The position numbers and the translations under genes are program-made. Shown here in pieces: positions 17,929 to 26,581 of a stretch of 50,643 nt of DNA (the stretch's first letter is position 1; every line of letters begins with the position of its first letter). The DNA lies in NCBI RefSeq assembly GCF_010811875.1, contig NZ_VKHP01000033.1, positions 1 through 50,643 on the forward strand, read 5' to 3'. The notes under the pieces are model-generated. The model worked only from the letters and a program-made list of their open reading frames with translations, did not search any database and was not told the origin of the DNA. Origin of the DNA: Bradyrhizobium uaiense. GTDB taxonomy: Bacteria; Pseudomonadota; Alphaproteobacteria; Rhizobiales; Xanthobacteraceae.

Positions 17929-18210
17929 GTGTCGCGCCATCACACGCTGCCGCCGATCATCACCACGCCGCCGCCACCGAAGCCGAAGCCCACGCGGCGC
18001 CGGCGCGGTGTCGGTTATGCGTATGGCGCGAGTGCGGCTGATGAGGCCGCCGACGTCGAGGACGGTGCACCGGTGCGCAGCGCTCCGGTCGTTCCGCATC
18101 ATGCGCGACCGGTCGAGGCTGTCGAGCGGCGCACGCCGTCGCCGAACGGCAAGCTCAGCGACGACACGTTGCGTGCGATGCTGGAAGTGCAGGAGAAGCA
18201 GACGGGGTAG
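17929..18210 (+). CDS. Small proline-rich basic hypothetical protein
   Basis: A 93-residue frame starting with GTG, with GGAG eight bases upstream (17917-17920). The sequence opens with a Pro/Thr/Lys/Arg-rich segment (LPPIITTPPPPKPKPTRRRR), has a disordered middle and ends with an amphipathic helix-like stretch (GKLSDDTLRAMLEVQEKQ). No domain is recognised. The ribosome site, the good codon use and the position between repeats rather than inside one favour a real gene. Small size keeps confidence moderate. Confidence 0.55.
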   Translation: MSRHHTLPPIITTPPPPKPKPTRRRRGVGYAYGASAADEAADVEDGAPVRSAPVVPHHARPVEAVERRTPSPNGKLSDDTLRAMLEVQEKQTG

Positions 18211-18239
18211 AGCGCGAAGGCGACAGCCACACACTCGCC

Positions 18240-18361
18240 GTCGTCCCGGCGCAGGCCGGGACCCATTACCACAGGGTCGAGTTGCCAAGGCACGCTGTGG
18301 CCCCAGCATCGGAAGACAATCCGCATTCGTGGTTATGGGTCCCGGCCTGCGCCGGGACGAC
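18240..18361. repeat. Palindromic repeat, family B copy 3
   Basis: The arms 18240-18265 and 18336-18361 are a perfect 26-bp inverted pair beginning GTCGTCCCGGCGCAGGCCGG. Compared with copy 1, the arm sequence has compensating changes on both sides, so the pairing itself is conserved. Confidence 0.9.
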
Positions 18362-18396
18362 ATCGAGTTTGTGGCGTAGCCTTGCAGCCTCCCGCC

Positions 18397-20841
18397 TCAC
18401 CGCGGCGTCAGCGTGATCGCCTCCGCAGTCGCGGCTTCCACGGCGCCGCGGCTGTAGAGCAACGGCACATACTGGCCCGTCGCCCACAGCGGCGCGAGGT
18501 CGCGGTAGTGGCCGCTGAAGGGATCGCCGGACTGGCCGGGTGTGTTGACGGTGCGGCTCGCATCCCAATTGCCGACATCGAGCACCATGCGGAACGAGGC
18601 ACCGGAGAGCAGGTGATAATCGGAGCGGCGATAGGTGGCGGCACGCGGCACGTTGGCGGCGCCGCCGAACGCGAGCGGGCCGACCTGCATCTGCGCCGCG
18701 GTCGCCTTGTCGGCGAGCGGCATCAGCGCGTGATCGAACCTGGCGACGTGCAGACGGCCCCAGCGCCACATCGATGCATCGGGCCCGAGCTTGCCGGTGA
18801 CGTCGGCGACGGCCTCGCCGAGGCTGTCGCGCAACACGCGGTCGCGTTCGCCGGCGGGATTGCTGCCGAGCGCCGCGTCCGGCTTTTCGAGATAGCCGAC
18901 AATGGCAGAGATGCTGGAGGCTTCCGGCGCGATCAGCTCGGCCGCCTTCGGCGCCGTGGTCTTGAGCAGCACCGGGCCGAGATGGTTCGCAATCCAGACC
19001 TCGTAGACGGCGGCTGCCGCGCTGTCCTCCGTGTCGCGCGCGTCCCACGCCTTCAACAGATCAAGGCCCTTCTTGACGTTGACATCGTCAGACGCGAGCG
19101 GCTTCAGCAGCGCGACGAGGCGCCGCGCCAGCATGCCGGTGTCGTCGTTCTGCAACGCCATCGCATCCGCCAGCGTCACCTTGCTGTTGGCTTGCAGTAC
19201 CTCGACGATGCGCTGCCAGCGCGCGCTGTCGGACCATTCGAAGCCGACCCGGCGCTCATTGACCGGATAATCCGCCGGCAGGTTCATCTGGTTGGCGGTG
19301 GCGATGAAGCCCTGCTTCGGCTGGTACTGCTTCGGCAACTCGTCGAGCGACAGAAAGCCCTGCCACTCGTAGCGGCCGTCGCCGGGCACCGGCATCAGGC
19401 CATCGAAGCTGGTGCGGCGCGGCGTCTTGCCGGCGGCGACCCAGCCGATGTTGCCGCTAGTGTCGGCATAGACCTGGTTCTCCGACGGCGCGCCCCAGCG
19501 CCGCATCGCGCCGAGGAAGCCGCTCCACGACTTCGCGGTCATGTAGTCGGAGGAGCCGAAATAGGCCGAGGTGCCCGGCTCGAACCAGATCGAGCGCACG
19601 GCAAACGCATGCTTCTTGTCGGCGTCGACAAGGATCACCGGGCCGTGGCGGGTGAACTTCAGCTCGAGGTCGCGGTCGGCTTCGCCCTTCACCGCTACCT
19701 TTTCATGCACGATGCGCATGTCCTCCCAGCCCGTGCCGTAGCGATACTGGTTCGGATTGTCCGGGTTGAGGTCGTAGACGTAGAGGTCCTCCTGGTCGAC
19801 GTTGAAGATGGTGAGACCGAACGCGATGGTGTCGTTATGGCCGATCGAGATGCCCGGCAGCGCCGGCTCGCCGGCGCCGATCACGGACATACCGGGCGCG
19901 TTGAGGCCGACGATGTAGCGCAGCGACGGCACCGAATGCTCGCGATGCGGATCGTTGGCGAGGATCGGACGTCCGGTCGCGGTGCGCGAGGCCGCGATCA
20001 CCCAGTTGTTGGAGCCGATGGTGTCGCGCTGCTGATCGGCCTCGGCGAGGAATGTGTCGGGATCGTGCGCCAGCGCCGCCCTCTGGTCTTTTGGCGCGGC
20101 GAACTTGACCGGGCGCGTGGCGAGGTCGTAGGCCGCGAGCACGCCCTTCGGCACGCTGCACGGATCGAGCCCGTCGGGGATCTTCGTGGTCCATTCCGGC
20201 TCCAGCTTGACGCGGAAGCGATCGGCATCGAGGCCTGCGGCGCAGGCGACCAGCGACCGCTTCACCTCGGAGGCGACGTTGCGGGTCAGGCCGTGGCTGC
20301 GGACGCGCACCACGTCCTCCGCCGACCACAGGTCCGGCTTCGTGCCGGCGATCCTGAACTCGATCGGCAGCGGCCGCTTGCCCGCGTTGACGTCGGCGAC
20401 ATAGGCATTGACGCCGGCGACGAACGCCTCGGCATAGGTTTTCGCCTTCGGACCATAGGCGGCCCACTCCGCATTCATGTCGCCACGATAGAGGAACAGC
20501 CGCAGCGCCTTGTCCTGCTCGGCATAAGCGGGGCCGAAATCCTTCGCGAGCAGCCCAAGCCCGCGCTTGCGCCAGAGATCGATCTGCCAGAGCCGGTCGC
20601 GCGCGGCGTTGAAGCCTTGCAGGAAGAACAGATCCTGCTCGTTGCCGGCATAGATATGCGGGATGCCCCAGACGTCGATCAGGATCTGGCCCGGCGCTTT
20701 CAGCCCGGCGACGTCGGTCTTGACCTCACGCGCTGCGACGAGCGGGCTCGGCTTCTCGCGCGCGGCGGCAGGCGCGGCCAGCGTTGCTGCACAGAGTGCG
20801 GCGGTGAGTAGCCTGGTGACGCGGTTGAGATCCGTGTTCAT
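18397..20841 (-). CDS. Penicillin acylase family (S45) amidohydrolase
   Basis: An 814-residue secreted precursor. It has a signal peptide (LLTAALCAATLAAPAAA), an alpha-chain region with VWGIPHIYAGNEQDLFFLQG, a spacer and the maturation site DTIGSNNWV, where Gly-Ser marks autocatalytic cleavage and Ser277 would become the N-terminal nucleophile. The following beta-chain shows LANDPHREHSVPSLRY and NWVAAGK-like elements of the Ntn fold. Relatives act on penicillins, aculeacin or acyl-homoserine lactones, so quorum-signal degradation is possible but unproven. It follows glpK by 63 bases in the same direction. Confidence 0.92.
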   Translation of the reverse strand: MNTDLNRVTRLLTAALCAATLAAPAAAREKPSPLVAAREVKTDVAGLKAPGQILIDVWGIPHIYAGNEQDLFFLQGFNAARDRLWQIDLWRKRGLGLLAKDFGPAYAEQDKALRLFLYRGDMNAEWAAYGPKAKTYAEAFVAGVNAYVADVNAGKRPLPIEFRIAGTKPDLWSAEDVVRVRSHGLTRNVASEVKRSLVACAAGLDADRFRVKLEPEWTTKIPDGLDPCSVPKGVLAAYDLATRPVKFAAPKDQRAALAHDPDTFLAEADQQRDTIGSNNWVIAASRTATGRPILANDPHREHSVPSLRYIVGLNAPGMSVIGAGEPALPGISIGHNDTIAFGLTIFNVDQEDLYVYDLNPDNPNQYRYGTGWEDMRIVHEKVAVKGEADRDLELKFTRHGPVILVDADKKHAFAVRSIWFEPGTSAYFGSSDYMTAKSWSGFLGAMRRWGAPSENQVYADTSGNIGWVAAGKTPRRTSFDGLMPVPGDGRYEWQGFLSLDELPKQYQPKQGFIATANQMNLPADYPVNERRVGFEWSDSARWQRIVEVLQANSKVTLADAMALQNDDTGMLARRLVALLKPLASDDVNVKKGLDLLKAWDARDTEDSAAAAVYEVWIANHLGPVLLKTTAPKAAELIAPEASSISAIVGYLEKPDAALGSNPAGERDRVLRDSLGEAVADVTGKLGPDASMWRWGRLHVARFDHALMPLADKATAAQMQVGPLAFGGAANVPRAATYRRSDYHLLSGASFRMVLDVGNWDASRTVNTPGQSGDPFSGHYRDLAPLWATGQYVPLLYSRGAVEAATAEAITLTPR

Positions 20842-20904
20842 TGTTGTTCTCCAATGGTTGTTATTTTTGGTTGCAAGACTTGAGCCGGAATTTTTCTCCC
20901 GGCG

Positions 20905-22407
20905 CTACTCCGCTTCGTCGCTCGCCAGCACGCCCTTCACGGCGCGGGCCCAGCCGGCGAGCTTGCGCTCGCGCGTCGCCTCGCTCATCGCCGGCCTGAA
21001 GCGGTGCTCGAGCCGCCAATTGTCGGCGAACTTTGCGGGCTCCGGATAGACCCCGGCCTCGAGGCCGGCGAGATAGGCGGCCCCGAGCGCAGTCGTCTCC
21101 TGGATCATCGGGCGATCGACCGGCGCGTTGAGCAGATCGGCAAGCCGCTGCATGGTCCAGTCCGACGCGGTCATGCCGCCGTCGACACGCAGCACGGTGT
21201 TGGCGGCGTTTGCCTCCGGCCAGTCGGTGCGCATCGCGGCCCACAGGTCGAAGGTCTGGTAGCAGACGCTCTCCAGGGTCGCGTGGGCGAGTTCGGCCGG
21301 ACCGGTGTTGCGGGTGAGGCCGAACAGCGCGCCGCGCACGCGCGGATTCCAGTACGGCGCGCCCATGCCGACAAAGGCCGGCACCAAATAGACGCTCTGC
21401 ATGCTGTCGGATTTGTCGGCGAGCGGCCCGGTCTCGGCGGCATGCTTGATGATGCCGAGCCCGTCGCGCAGCCACTGCACCGCGCTGCCGGCGACGAAGA
21501 TCGAGCCCTCGAGCGCGTAGGTGCGCTCGCCGCCGAGCTGGTAGGCGATGGTGGTGAGCAGCTTGTTCTTCGAGGCCACCGGCGTGGTGCCGGTGTTGAG
21601 CAGCGCGAAGCAGCCGGTGCCGTAAGTCGACTTCATCATGCCGGGCTCGAAGCAGGCCTGGCCGATGGTCGCGGCCTGCTGGTCGCCGGCAATGCCCGAG
21701 ATCGCGATCGGGCCGCCGAACAGATCGGCCGTGCTCTCGCCGAACCGGGCGGAGGAATCCTTCACCTCGGGGAGCATCGAGCGCGGCACGCGCAGGAGGT
21801 TGATGAGGTCGTCGTCCCACGCGCCGGTGTGGATGTTGAACAGCAGCGTGCGTGAGGCGTTGGTGGCGTCTGTGGCGTGCACTCGGCCGCCGGTGAACCG
21901 CCACAACAAATAGCAGTCGACGGTGCCGAACAACAACTCGCCGCGCTCGGCGCGTTCGCGCGCGCCCGGCACGTGATCGAGTATCCAGGCGACTTTCGTC
22001 CCGGAGAAATAGGGATCGATGATCAGGCCGGTCTTGGCCGAGATCGCCGGCTCATGGCCTTCGGCCTTGAGCCTGGCGCAGATATCGGCGGTGCGGCGGT
22101 CCTGCCAGACGATGGCTCGGTGCACGGCCTGGCCGGTGGCGCGGTCCCACACCACGGTGGTCTCGCGCTGGTTGGTGATGCCGATCGCGGCGATGTCCTT
22201 CGCCTTCAGCCCGGCCTTCTCCAGCGCCTCGCGGCACACCATCACGGTCGAGGTCCAGATGTCCTCCGGCTCGTGCTCGACCCAGCCGGAGGCCGGGAAA
22301 TGCTGAGGAAACTCCTGTTGCGCGACCGCGGCGATGGAAATGTCGCTGCGAAACACCATGGCGCGCGACGAAGTGGTGCCCTGATCGATGGCCAGCACGA
22401 AAGACAT
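20905..22407 (-). CDS. glpK: Glycerol kinase
   Basis: A 500-residue FGGY-family kinase that makes glycerol-3-phosphate from glycerol and ATP. The start [19 protein letters not shown] carries the phosphate-binding [26 protein letters not shown] and [19 protein letters not shown] are signature glycerol-kinase blocks, and [27 protein letters not shown] elements close the ATP site. The length equals that of E. coli GlpK. No glpD, glpF or glpR is present in the window, so it works with distant genes. It leads into the S45 hydrolase gene, with no obvious functional link. Confidence 0.97.
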   Translation of the reverse strand: MSFVLAIDQGTTSSRAMVFRSDISIAAVAQQEFPQHFPASGWVEHEPEDIWTSTVMVCREALEKAGLKAKDIAAIGITNQRETTVVWDRATGQAVHRAIVWQDRRTADICARLKAEGHEPAISAKTGLIIDPYFSGTKVAWILDHVPGARERAERGELLFGTVDCYLLWRFTGGRVHATDATNASRTLLFNIHTGAWDDDLINLLRVPRSMLPEVKDSSARFGESTADLFGGPIAISGIAGDQQAATIGQACFEPGMMKSTYGTGCFALLNTGTTPVASKNKLLTTIAYQLGGERTYALEGSIFVAGSAVQWLRDGLGIIKHAAETGPLADKSDSMQSVYLVPAFVGMGAPYWNPRVRGALFGLTRNTGPAELAHATLESVCYQTFDLWAAMRTDWPEANAANTVLRVDGGMTASDWTMQRLADLLNAPVDRPMIQETTALGAAYLAGLEAGVYPEPAKFADNWRLEHRFRPAMSEATRERKLAGWARAVKGVLASDEAE

Positions 22408-22512
22408 GAGCGTTTCCCTTGAGGCTTGGTAGAGGCGCCAAGGGAGCGGATTACCGCGGCGAGGTCAAGATTGCTGGTAGGCGCGGCCGGGATGATCCGC
22501 GACGGTAGCAGA

Positions 22513-22621
22513 CCCGTCATCCTGAGGTGCGAGCGGAGCGAGCCTCGAAGGATGCACGGCCACCGGCCGGGCCGTCGACCCTTCGAGGGCCGCTGAAGAA
22601 GCGGCCACCTCAGGGTGACGG
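22513..22621. repeat. Palindromic intergenic repeat, family C copy 2
   Basis: The ends CCCGTCATCCTGAGGTGCGA and CCTCAGGGTGACGG match the copy at 3209-3338; the inner GCCTCGAAGGATGCACGGCC is identical. It lies in the gap between the glpK start and the stop of the SGNH gene. Confidence 0.85.
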
Positions 22622-22658
22622 TGGTGGAGCAAGCGCAAGGGGAGAGAAGACCATCCCA

Positions 22659-23666
22659 TCACATCGGCCGGTAGGTCCTGACGTCGGCGGGGACGTTGAC
22701 GCCGATCTTGATCGCGCCGACCGAGCGGATGATGTCGTCGCCGAGCAACTGGGCGAAGCAGGCATAGCCCCAGTCGTTCATGTGCAGGCCGTCGGCGATG
22801 ACGAAATCGTCGATCGGGATCGCCTGTTTCTCGTGCCAGTCGCGCATCACCTCGAAGCGCGGGAAGATGCCGACATGGCGCAACGCGGCGATACGGCCGA
22901 GCAGCTTCACCATGCCGCGTGCGCTTTCGGGGCGCTCGGTGACGCGCGGCGAATATTGCGGATCGACCAGCACGACGTCCGCACCGTCGGCCTGGATGCG
23001 CGCCACGCCGTCCTCGACCTGCTTGGCGGTCTCGGTGGGATCGAGGTTGCGCAGCACCGCGTTGGTACCGACCTGCCAGATCACCATGTCGGGATGCACG
23101 TCGATCACTTCAGTCTGCAACCGCCGCATCATCTCGGGCGCGTCTTCACCGCCCTTGCCGCGGTTGAGCACGGTGATGTCGGCGGAGGGATATTGCCGGC
23201 GCAACTGTCCGGCGAGCCGGTTGGGATAGGTGAATTCCGGCGCCGACGAACCATAGCCCTGGGTCGAGGACGAGCCGAACGCGATGATGATAACCGGCTT
23301 GCCGGCCGCGAGCTTGGCCGCGACATGCGGCAGCGAGCCGGTGCTGTTCGGCACGCCGGTCGGCTGATGACAGGGTACGCGGTGGAAGATGTCGCTGGCG
23401 GATTTCGCGACCTGCTTCACCTTGTCGAGCGCCTTGGCGGCAACGCCCGGTTGCTGATCGGACGTGTCGGCGGCGATCACCGCAGGCTTGGCCGCATCAG
23501 GCCTGACTGCTTCAGTCTTTGCACCCGATGACAGCGCGGCATGCTGGTCGGCCTGGCCGGTCTGCGCGCACAACGGCACAACCGAGAGCGGCGCGAGCAG
23601 CGCCAGCGCCGCCACGGCGCACAGGCCTCGCGCTACCGAGGAGCGAAAAGGGAAGACAAAACGCAT
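22659..23666 (-). CDS. Secreted SGNH/GDSL hydrolase (canonical active site)
   Basis: A 335-residue protein with an N-terminal signal or anchor (GLCAVAALALLAPLSVVPLCAQ), a linker of about 70 residues, and an SGNH domain. Block I is AFGSSSTQG (catalytic Ser), block II NRGKGGE (Gly), block III WQVGTNA (Asn) and block V DGLHMND (Asp and His), so all catalytic positions are present. SGNH proteins next to membrane acyltransferases often move or remove acyl groups on periplasmic glycans. It is the last gene of an opgC-SGNH-SGNH set; the spacing to the preceding gene is 14 bases. The ATG at 23666 is preferred over an overlapping TTG. Confidence 0.88.
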   Translation of the reverse strand: MRFVFPFRSSVARGLCAVAALALLAPLSVVPLCAQTGQADQHAALSSGAKTEAVRPDAAKPAVIAADTSDQQPGVAAKALDKVKQVAKSASDIFHRVPCHQPTGVPNSTGSLPHVAAKLAAGKPVIIIAFGSSSTQGYGSSAPEFTYPNRLAGQLRRQYPSADITVLNRGKGGEDAPEMMRRLQTEVIDVHPDMVIWQVGTNAVLRNLDPTETAKQVEDGVARIQADGADVVLVDPQYSPRVTERPESARGMVKLLGRIAALRHVGIFPRFEVMRDWHEKQAIPIDDFVIADGLHMNDWGYACFAQLLGDDIIRSVGAIKIGVNVPADVRTYRPM

Positions 23667-23680
23667 CAACTCTGCTTCCT

Positions 23681-24454
23681 CTAATTCTGCTGCACCGGGC
23701 CCAGATGGGCCGCATCGATCACGAATTTCGCAAGGGCCCGGCCGAGACAGGCGTGAACCTTCTTGGCCAGATCGACACCATGCGAGGTGCTGAACAGATC
23801 AAAATATCCGGCGTCGCTCCACTGCTTCATGATCGCGAACCGGTCGAACAGCGGAACGTCGTGCTGCTGCGCCACCACCTTCATATTGTCGAGATATGGC
23901 GGTGCAGAGATCATCGTCTCCGTACGCGGGCTGTATTGCAGATTGACCAGCACCACGTCAGTCCCGGCGCCCCGCAACGCAACAACGCCGTCGTTGATGG
24001 CGGTACGGAATTCGTCGGGATCGACCGCTCGCATAGCATCGACCGTTCCGGTCTGCCAGATAACCAAAGTAGGCTTTTTTGCTTCGACAAGCTTAACGAG
24101 AGTTCCCGCGGTCTCTTCGGCCGTGCTCTTTCCCTGTAATTCTACGGATAGATCGATGGTCGCCGACGGAAATGCCTCCTTCAGCGCCGCCTGCAGCTCG
24201 GCCGGATAGGCACTCGCCTCGTTGCCCTGGATGGTCGAGGAGCGGCTGCCCACCACCAGCACGTTGAGCGGCTGGTTGGCCTTCACCGCATCGGTGACCT
24301 TCGGCAGCGAGCTTTCGCTCGCCAGCAGATAGGCGGGCACGTCGCAGGGCGGTGCCGGTGGTGCAGGATCGGGGGTGTCGCCGGCGCGCACGGGCGCCGC
24401 CGCCAAACAGGCGGCCAGCAGCATCAGGCCCAGCATCGTCTGCGCGGACTTCAT
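23681..24454 (-). CDS. Secreted SGNH-like protein with degenerate motifs
   Basis: A 257-residue protein with a signal peptide (MLGLMLLAACLAAAPVRAG) and an SGNH-like domain. Block I is VVGSRSSTIQGNE, block II is ELQGKST, but block III reads WQTGTVDAM, with Val where Asn is expected, and the C-terminal His lies in FSTSHGVDL without the usual DxxH spacing. The protein parallels its neighbour at 22659 in overall layout (IWQ.GT, VLV..QYSPR, DLFDRF-like part), so the two are paralogues. It may bind rather than hydrolyse, or use a changed triad. The start ATG overlaps the opgC stop (ATGA), which indicates translational coupling. Confidence 0.82.
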   Translation of the reverse strand: MKSAQTMLGLMLLAACLAAAPVRAGDTPDPAPPAPPCDVPAYLLASESSLPKVTDAVKANQPLNVLVVGSRSSTIQGNEASAYPAELQAALKEAFPSATIDLSVELQGKSTAEETAGTLVKLVEAKKPTLVIWQTGTVDAMRAVDPDEFRTAINDGVVALRGAGTDVVLVNLQYSPRTETMISAPPYLDNMKVVAQQHDVPLFDRFAIMKQWSDAGYFDLFSTSHGVDLAKKVHACLGRALAKFVIDAAHLGPVQQN

Positions 24455-25722
24455 GCTCCCCCTCCCGCCATATCGGCGTTGCCGGCGGCACCTTTTTTCG
24501 AGGCGCCTTTGTCGGCGGAGTGCTTGTACCACGAAATAATCCACGCCATCCCGCACATGATGAGGATGCCGCAGACACTGATCAAGGCGTGCAGTGCAGC
24601 ACCGCCGGAGACTTCGGCAAGCACGAAGTGACCGGCAAAGGCGAGGAATACCCCGAGACAGAATATCTCAAGCGAATGCTGGCCACACAGGATCAATGGT
24701 CGCAGCCAGGGCGATTTCAAGCCCGGCCAATCCCGGGGCAGGAAGCGCACGGTGAGGGCTGCGAGCGCGAGGAAATGCGCGAACCGCAACACGTCAAGGT
24801 CGGTCTTGTTGATCGGATACATCCATTGCTCGATGAGCTTCGGCATGATGTGGCCGAGCTGCGGCACGTACCAGGTCAGCGTCACGAAGAACGCGGCGAC
24901 CAGATAGACGATGCAGATCCACATCGTGATGTTCGACGACAGGATGCGCGACATCCGTCGCGCGCCGCCGAGCGCGCACCAGGCGCCGAACACGAACAGC
25001 AATTGCCAGGCGAACGGATTGAACGCCCAGAAGCCGTTCGGATAGGCCGACAGATAAAGGTCGAACTGCCAGGTCAGCGCGTAGAGCACGACCGACAGGC
25101 CAAGCGTCACGTCGGGCTTCCATTTCATCAGCCACAGGATCAGCGGCAGGAACAGCATCAGGACGATATAGAGCGGCAGCACGTCCATGTTGACGGGCCG
25201 GAAGCGCAGCAGCAGCGCCTGGACGATGGTGACGTCGGGCTGCTTGAGGAAGTCCATGATCCCCATTTCCTCGCTGTAGAGCGGGTTCTCGAACGAGGTC
25301 GCGACGTAGGAGATCTCGGCGAGGAAGATCGTGAACAGGAAGACATGCGCGACGTAGATCTGCCAGACCCGGCGCAGGATGCGCGCAGTCGCGATCACGA
25401 AGCCGCCCTCCAGCATCGCGCGGCCATAGACGAAGGCCGCGGTGTAGCCGGAGATGAAGATGAATATCTCGGTGGCGTCGGAGAAGCCGTAATTGCGGAT
25501 CGTGAGCCAGGTCAGAAGATTGGTCGGCAGATGATCGATGAAGATCAGCCACAGCGCGAGCCCGCGGAACAGGTCGAGCCTGAGCTCGCGCTCACCGGTC
25601 GCCGGCAGCGTGATCGCGGGCGCGGCAGCCTTCGCCCTGGCCTCGCTCCTGGTGTCGCTCTTGGCCTCGGCCTTGGCGTCAGCCGCCGGCGCACCGGCTA
25701 TGGGATCGGCAATCGAGCTCAT
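24451..25722 (-). CDS. opgC: OpgC-family membrane acyltransferase
   Basis: A 423-residue integral membrane protein. After an Ala/Lys/Glu-rich cytoplasmic N-tail, the domain opens with ELRLDLFRGLALWLIFIDHLP, the RGLALW...DH signature of OpgC (a His-Asp pair in the acyl-donor site), followed by about ten hydrophobic helices. OpgC proteins add succinyl groups to osmoregulated periplasmic glucans in proteobacteria. The ATG at 25722 is preferred to the TTG at 25725. Downstream genes encode two secreted SGNH proteins, the first overlapping by four bases. Membrane transferase plus periplasmic SGNH partners is known for O-acyl transfer systems, so this is probably a glycan substitution operon; the substrate is not visible. 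Confidence 0.88.
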   Translation of the reverse strand: MSSIADPIAGAPAADAKAEAKSDTRSEARAKAAAPAITLPATGERELRLDLFRGLALWLIFIDHLPTNLLTWLTIRNYGFSDATEIFIFISGYTAAFVYGRAMLEGGFVIATARILRRVWQIYVAHVFLFTIFLAEISYVATSFENPLYSEEMGIMDFLKQPDVTIVQALLLRFRPVNMDVLPLYIVLMLFLPLILWLMKWKPDVTLGLSVVLYALTWQFDLYLSAYPNGFWAFNPFAWQLLFVFGAWCALGGARRMSRILSSNITMWICIVYLVAAFFVTLTWYVPQLGHIMPKLIEQWMYPINKTDLDVLRFAHFLALAALTVRFLPRDWPGLKSPWLRPLILCGQHSLEIFCLGVFLAFAGHFVLAEVSGGAALHALISVCGILIMCGMAWIISWYKHSADKGASKKGAAGNADMAGGGA

Positions 25723-26049
25723 CAAACACCGTGTCGGCCGCGGACGCCCGCATGCCCAGCTGAAAAGATACTATTCGCGTACGACTTGCCGACAAAGCGC
25801 AGAGTGCGGCGACATGCGGCCGCGCTTTAGAGCGGAACTATGTTGAAACCGCGATGAACGGACGGCCCCAAATCCGGCTTTCCGAGCTCCGCTTTCCAAA
25901 TCCGGCTGCCCAAGCCCGGCTGCCCAAGTCCGGCTTTTCACGGCCCGGCAGGCGATTGGTTCCGGCTGACCAATTGGCTATGATGGCGCCCTGTTTGTGC
26001 GTGATCCGGTCAGAACAGATCACGCGCCGAGATTATCGGATTGAGCCGT
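25723..26049. other. Divergent opgC/apaG intergenic region
   Basis: This gap of 327 bases separates the opgC start from the apaG start. It contains the five-copy 14-bp tandem repeat at 25870-25939 and an AT-richer stretch around 25760-25800 that may hold the opgC promoter. No gene is evident. Confidence 0.6.
25870..25939. repeat. Five degenerate 14-bp tandem repeats before apaG
   Basis: Units at 25870, 25884, 25898, 25912 and 25926 follow the pattern AAATCCGGCTTTCC with changes (third and fourth end GGCTGCCC, the second opens GAGCTCCG). The spacing is exactly 14 bases throughout. The 13-mer AATCCGGCTTTCC at 25871 also occurs at 15641 in the right arm of the structured element. Confidence 0.8.
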
Positions 26050-26448
26050 ATGTACCGCGCCGTTACCCGCCAGATCGAAGTCACCGTCGAGCCGAACTTC
26101 ATGCCGGATCGCTCGTCGGTCGACCGGCGCGAATATTTCTGGTCCTACAAGATCGTGATCGTCAATTCGGGCCCGGAAACGGTGCAGCTGCGCACGCGGC
26201 ACTGGATCATCACCGACGCCACCGGCCGCCGCCAGGAGGTGCGCGGCGAAGGCGTGGTCGGCGAGCAGCCGGTGCTGGCGCCCGGCGAACGCTTCGAATA
26301 CACGAGCGGCGTGCCGCTGCCCACCGCATCCGGCTTCATGACCGGCAGCTATCAGATGGTCACCGAAGCCGGCGAACGTTTTGAGATCGACGTGCCGACC
26401 TTCTCGCTCGACAGTCCGAGCCCGGACGGGAAGCGGGTGTTGAATTAG
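26050..26448 (+). CDS. apaG: ApaG domain protein (Co2+/Mg2+ efflux-associated)
   Basis: A 132-residue single fibronectin-III-like domain protein. Typical blocks are VEPNFMPDRSS, YFWSYKIVIVNSGPETVQLR, RHWIITDATGRRQEVRGEGVVGEQPVLAPGE (ApaG core) and SGFMTGSYQMV. ApaG is linked genetically to diadenosine tetraphosphate metabolism (apaH) and to Co2+ resistance in enterobacteria; its biochemical role remains unclear. The ATG at 26050 gives the usual length; a TTG nine bases earlier is also open. Confidence 0.95.
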   Translation: MYRAVTRQIEVTVEPNFMPDRSSVDRREYFWSYKIVIVNSGPETVQLRTRHWIITDATGRRQEVRGEGVVGEQPVLAPGERFEYTSGVPLPTASGFMTGSYQMVTEAGERFEIDVPTFSLDSPSPDGKRVLN

Positions 26449-26459
26449 CCCCCGTTGTC

Positions 26460-26517
26460 ATGCCCCGCCACCGGGTCTCGCCTTCGGCGAGCCCGATGAC
26501 AGGCTCCGGCGGGGCAT
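26460..26517. repeat. Short palindromic repeat after apaG
   Basis: The outer 10-bp arms ATGCCCCGCC and GGCGGGGCAT enclose a second hairpin built on GGTCTCGCC and GGCGAGCCC. This layout is common to short repetitive palindromes between genes. Its function is unknown; it could act as a weak transcription barrier between the convergent apaG and hslO. Confidence 0.65.
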
Positions 26518-26550
26518 CCAGTACGCCGCGGCCTATCCGTATCCAGAAAC

Positions 26551-26581
26551 AGACGCGTTGTGTGTGACGACGAACGCGTCT
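26551..26581 (-). terminator. Possible hairpin at the end of hslO
   Basis: AGACGCGTT (26551-26559) pairs with AACGCGTCT (26573-26581), overlapping the hslO stop. On the minus strand only GTTTC follows, so this is a weak terminator at best. Confidence 0.3.

Noticed and set aside
15346..18361. A possible CRISPR array from the regular repeats at 15346, 17034 and 18240
   Set aside because: The units are 120-132 bases, palindromic, far apart and separated by genes; there are no short spacers and no cas genes.
18382..20811. A long plus-strand open frame (about 800 codons) opposite the acylase gene
   Set aside because: It mirrors the acylase codons; the product is low-complexity and has no recognisable family, while the acylase motifs are intact.
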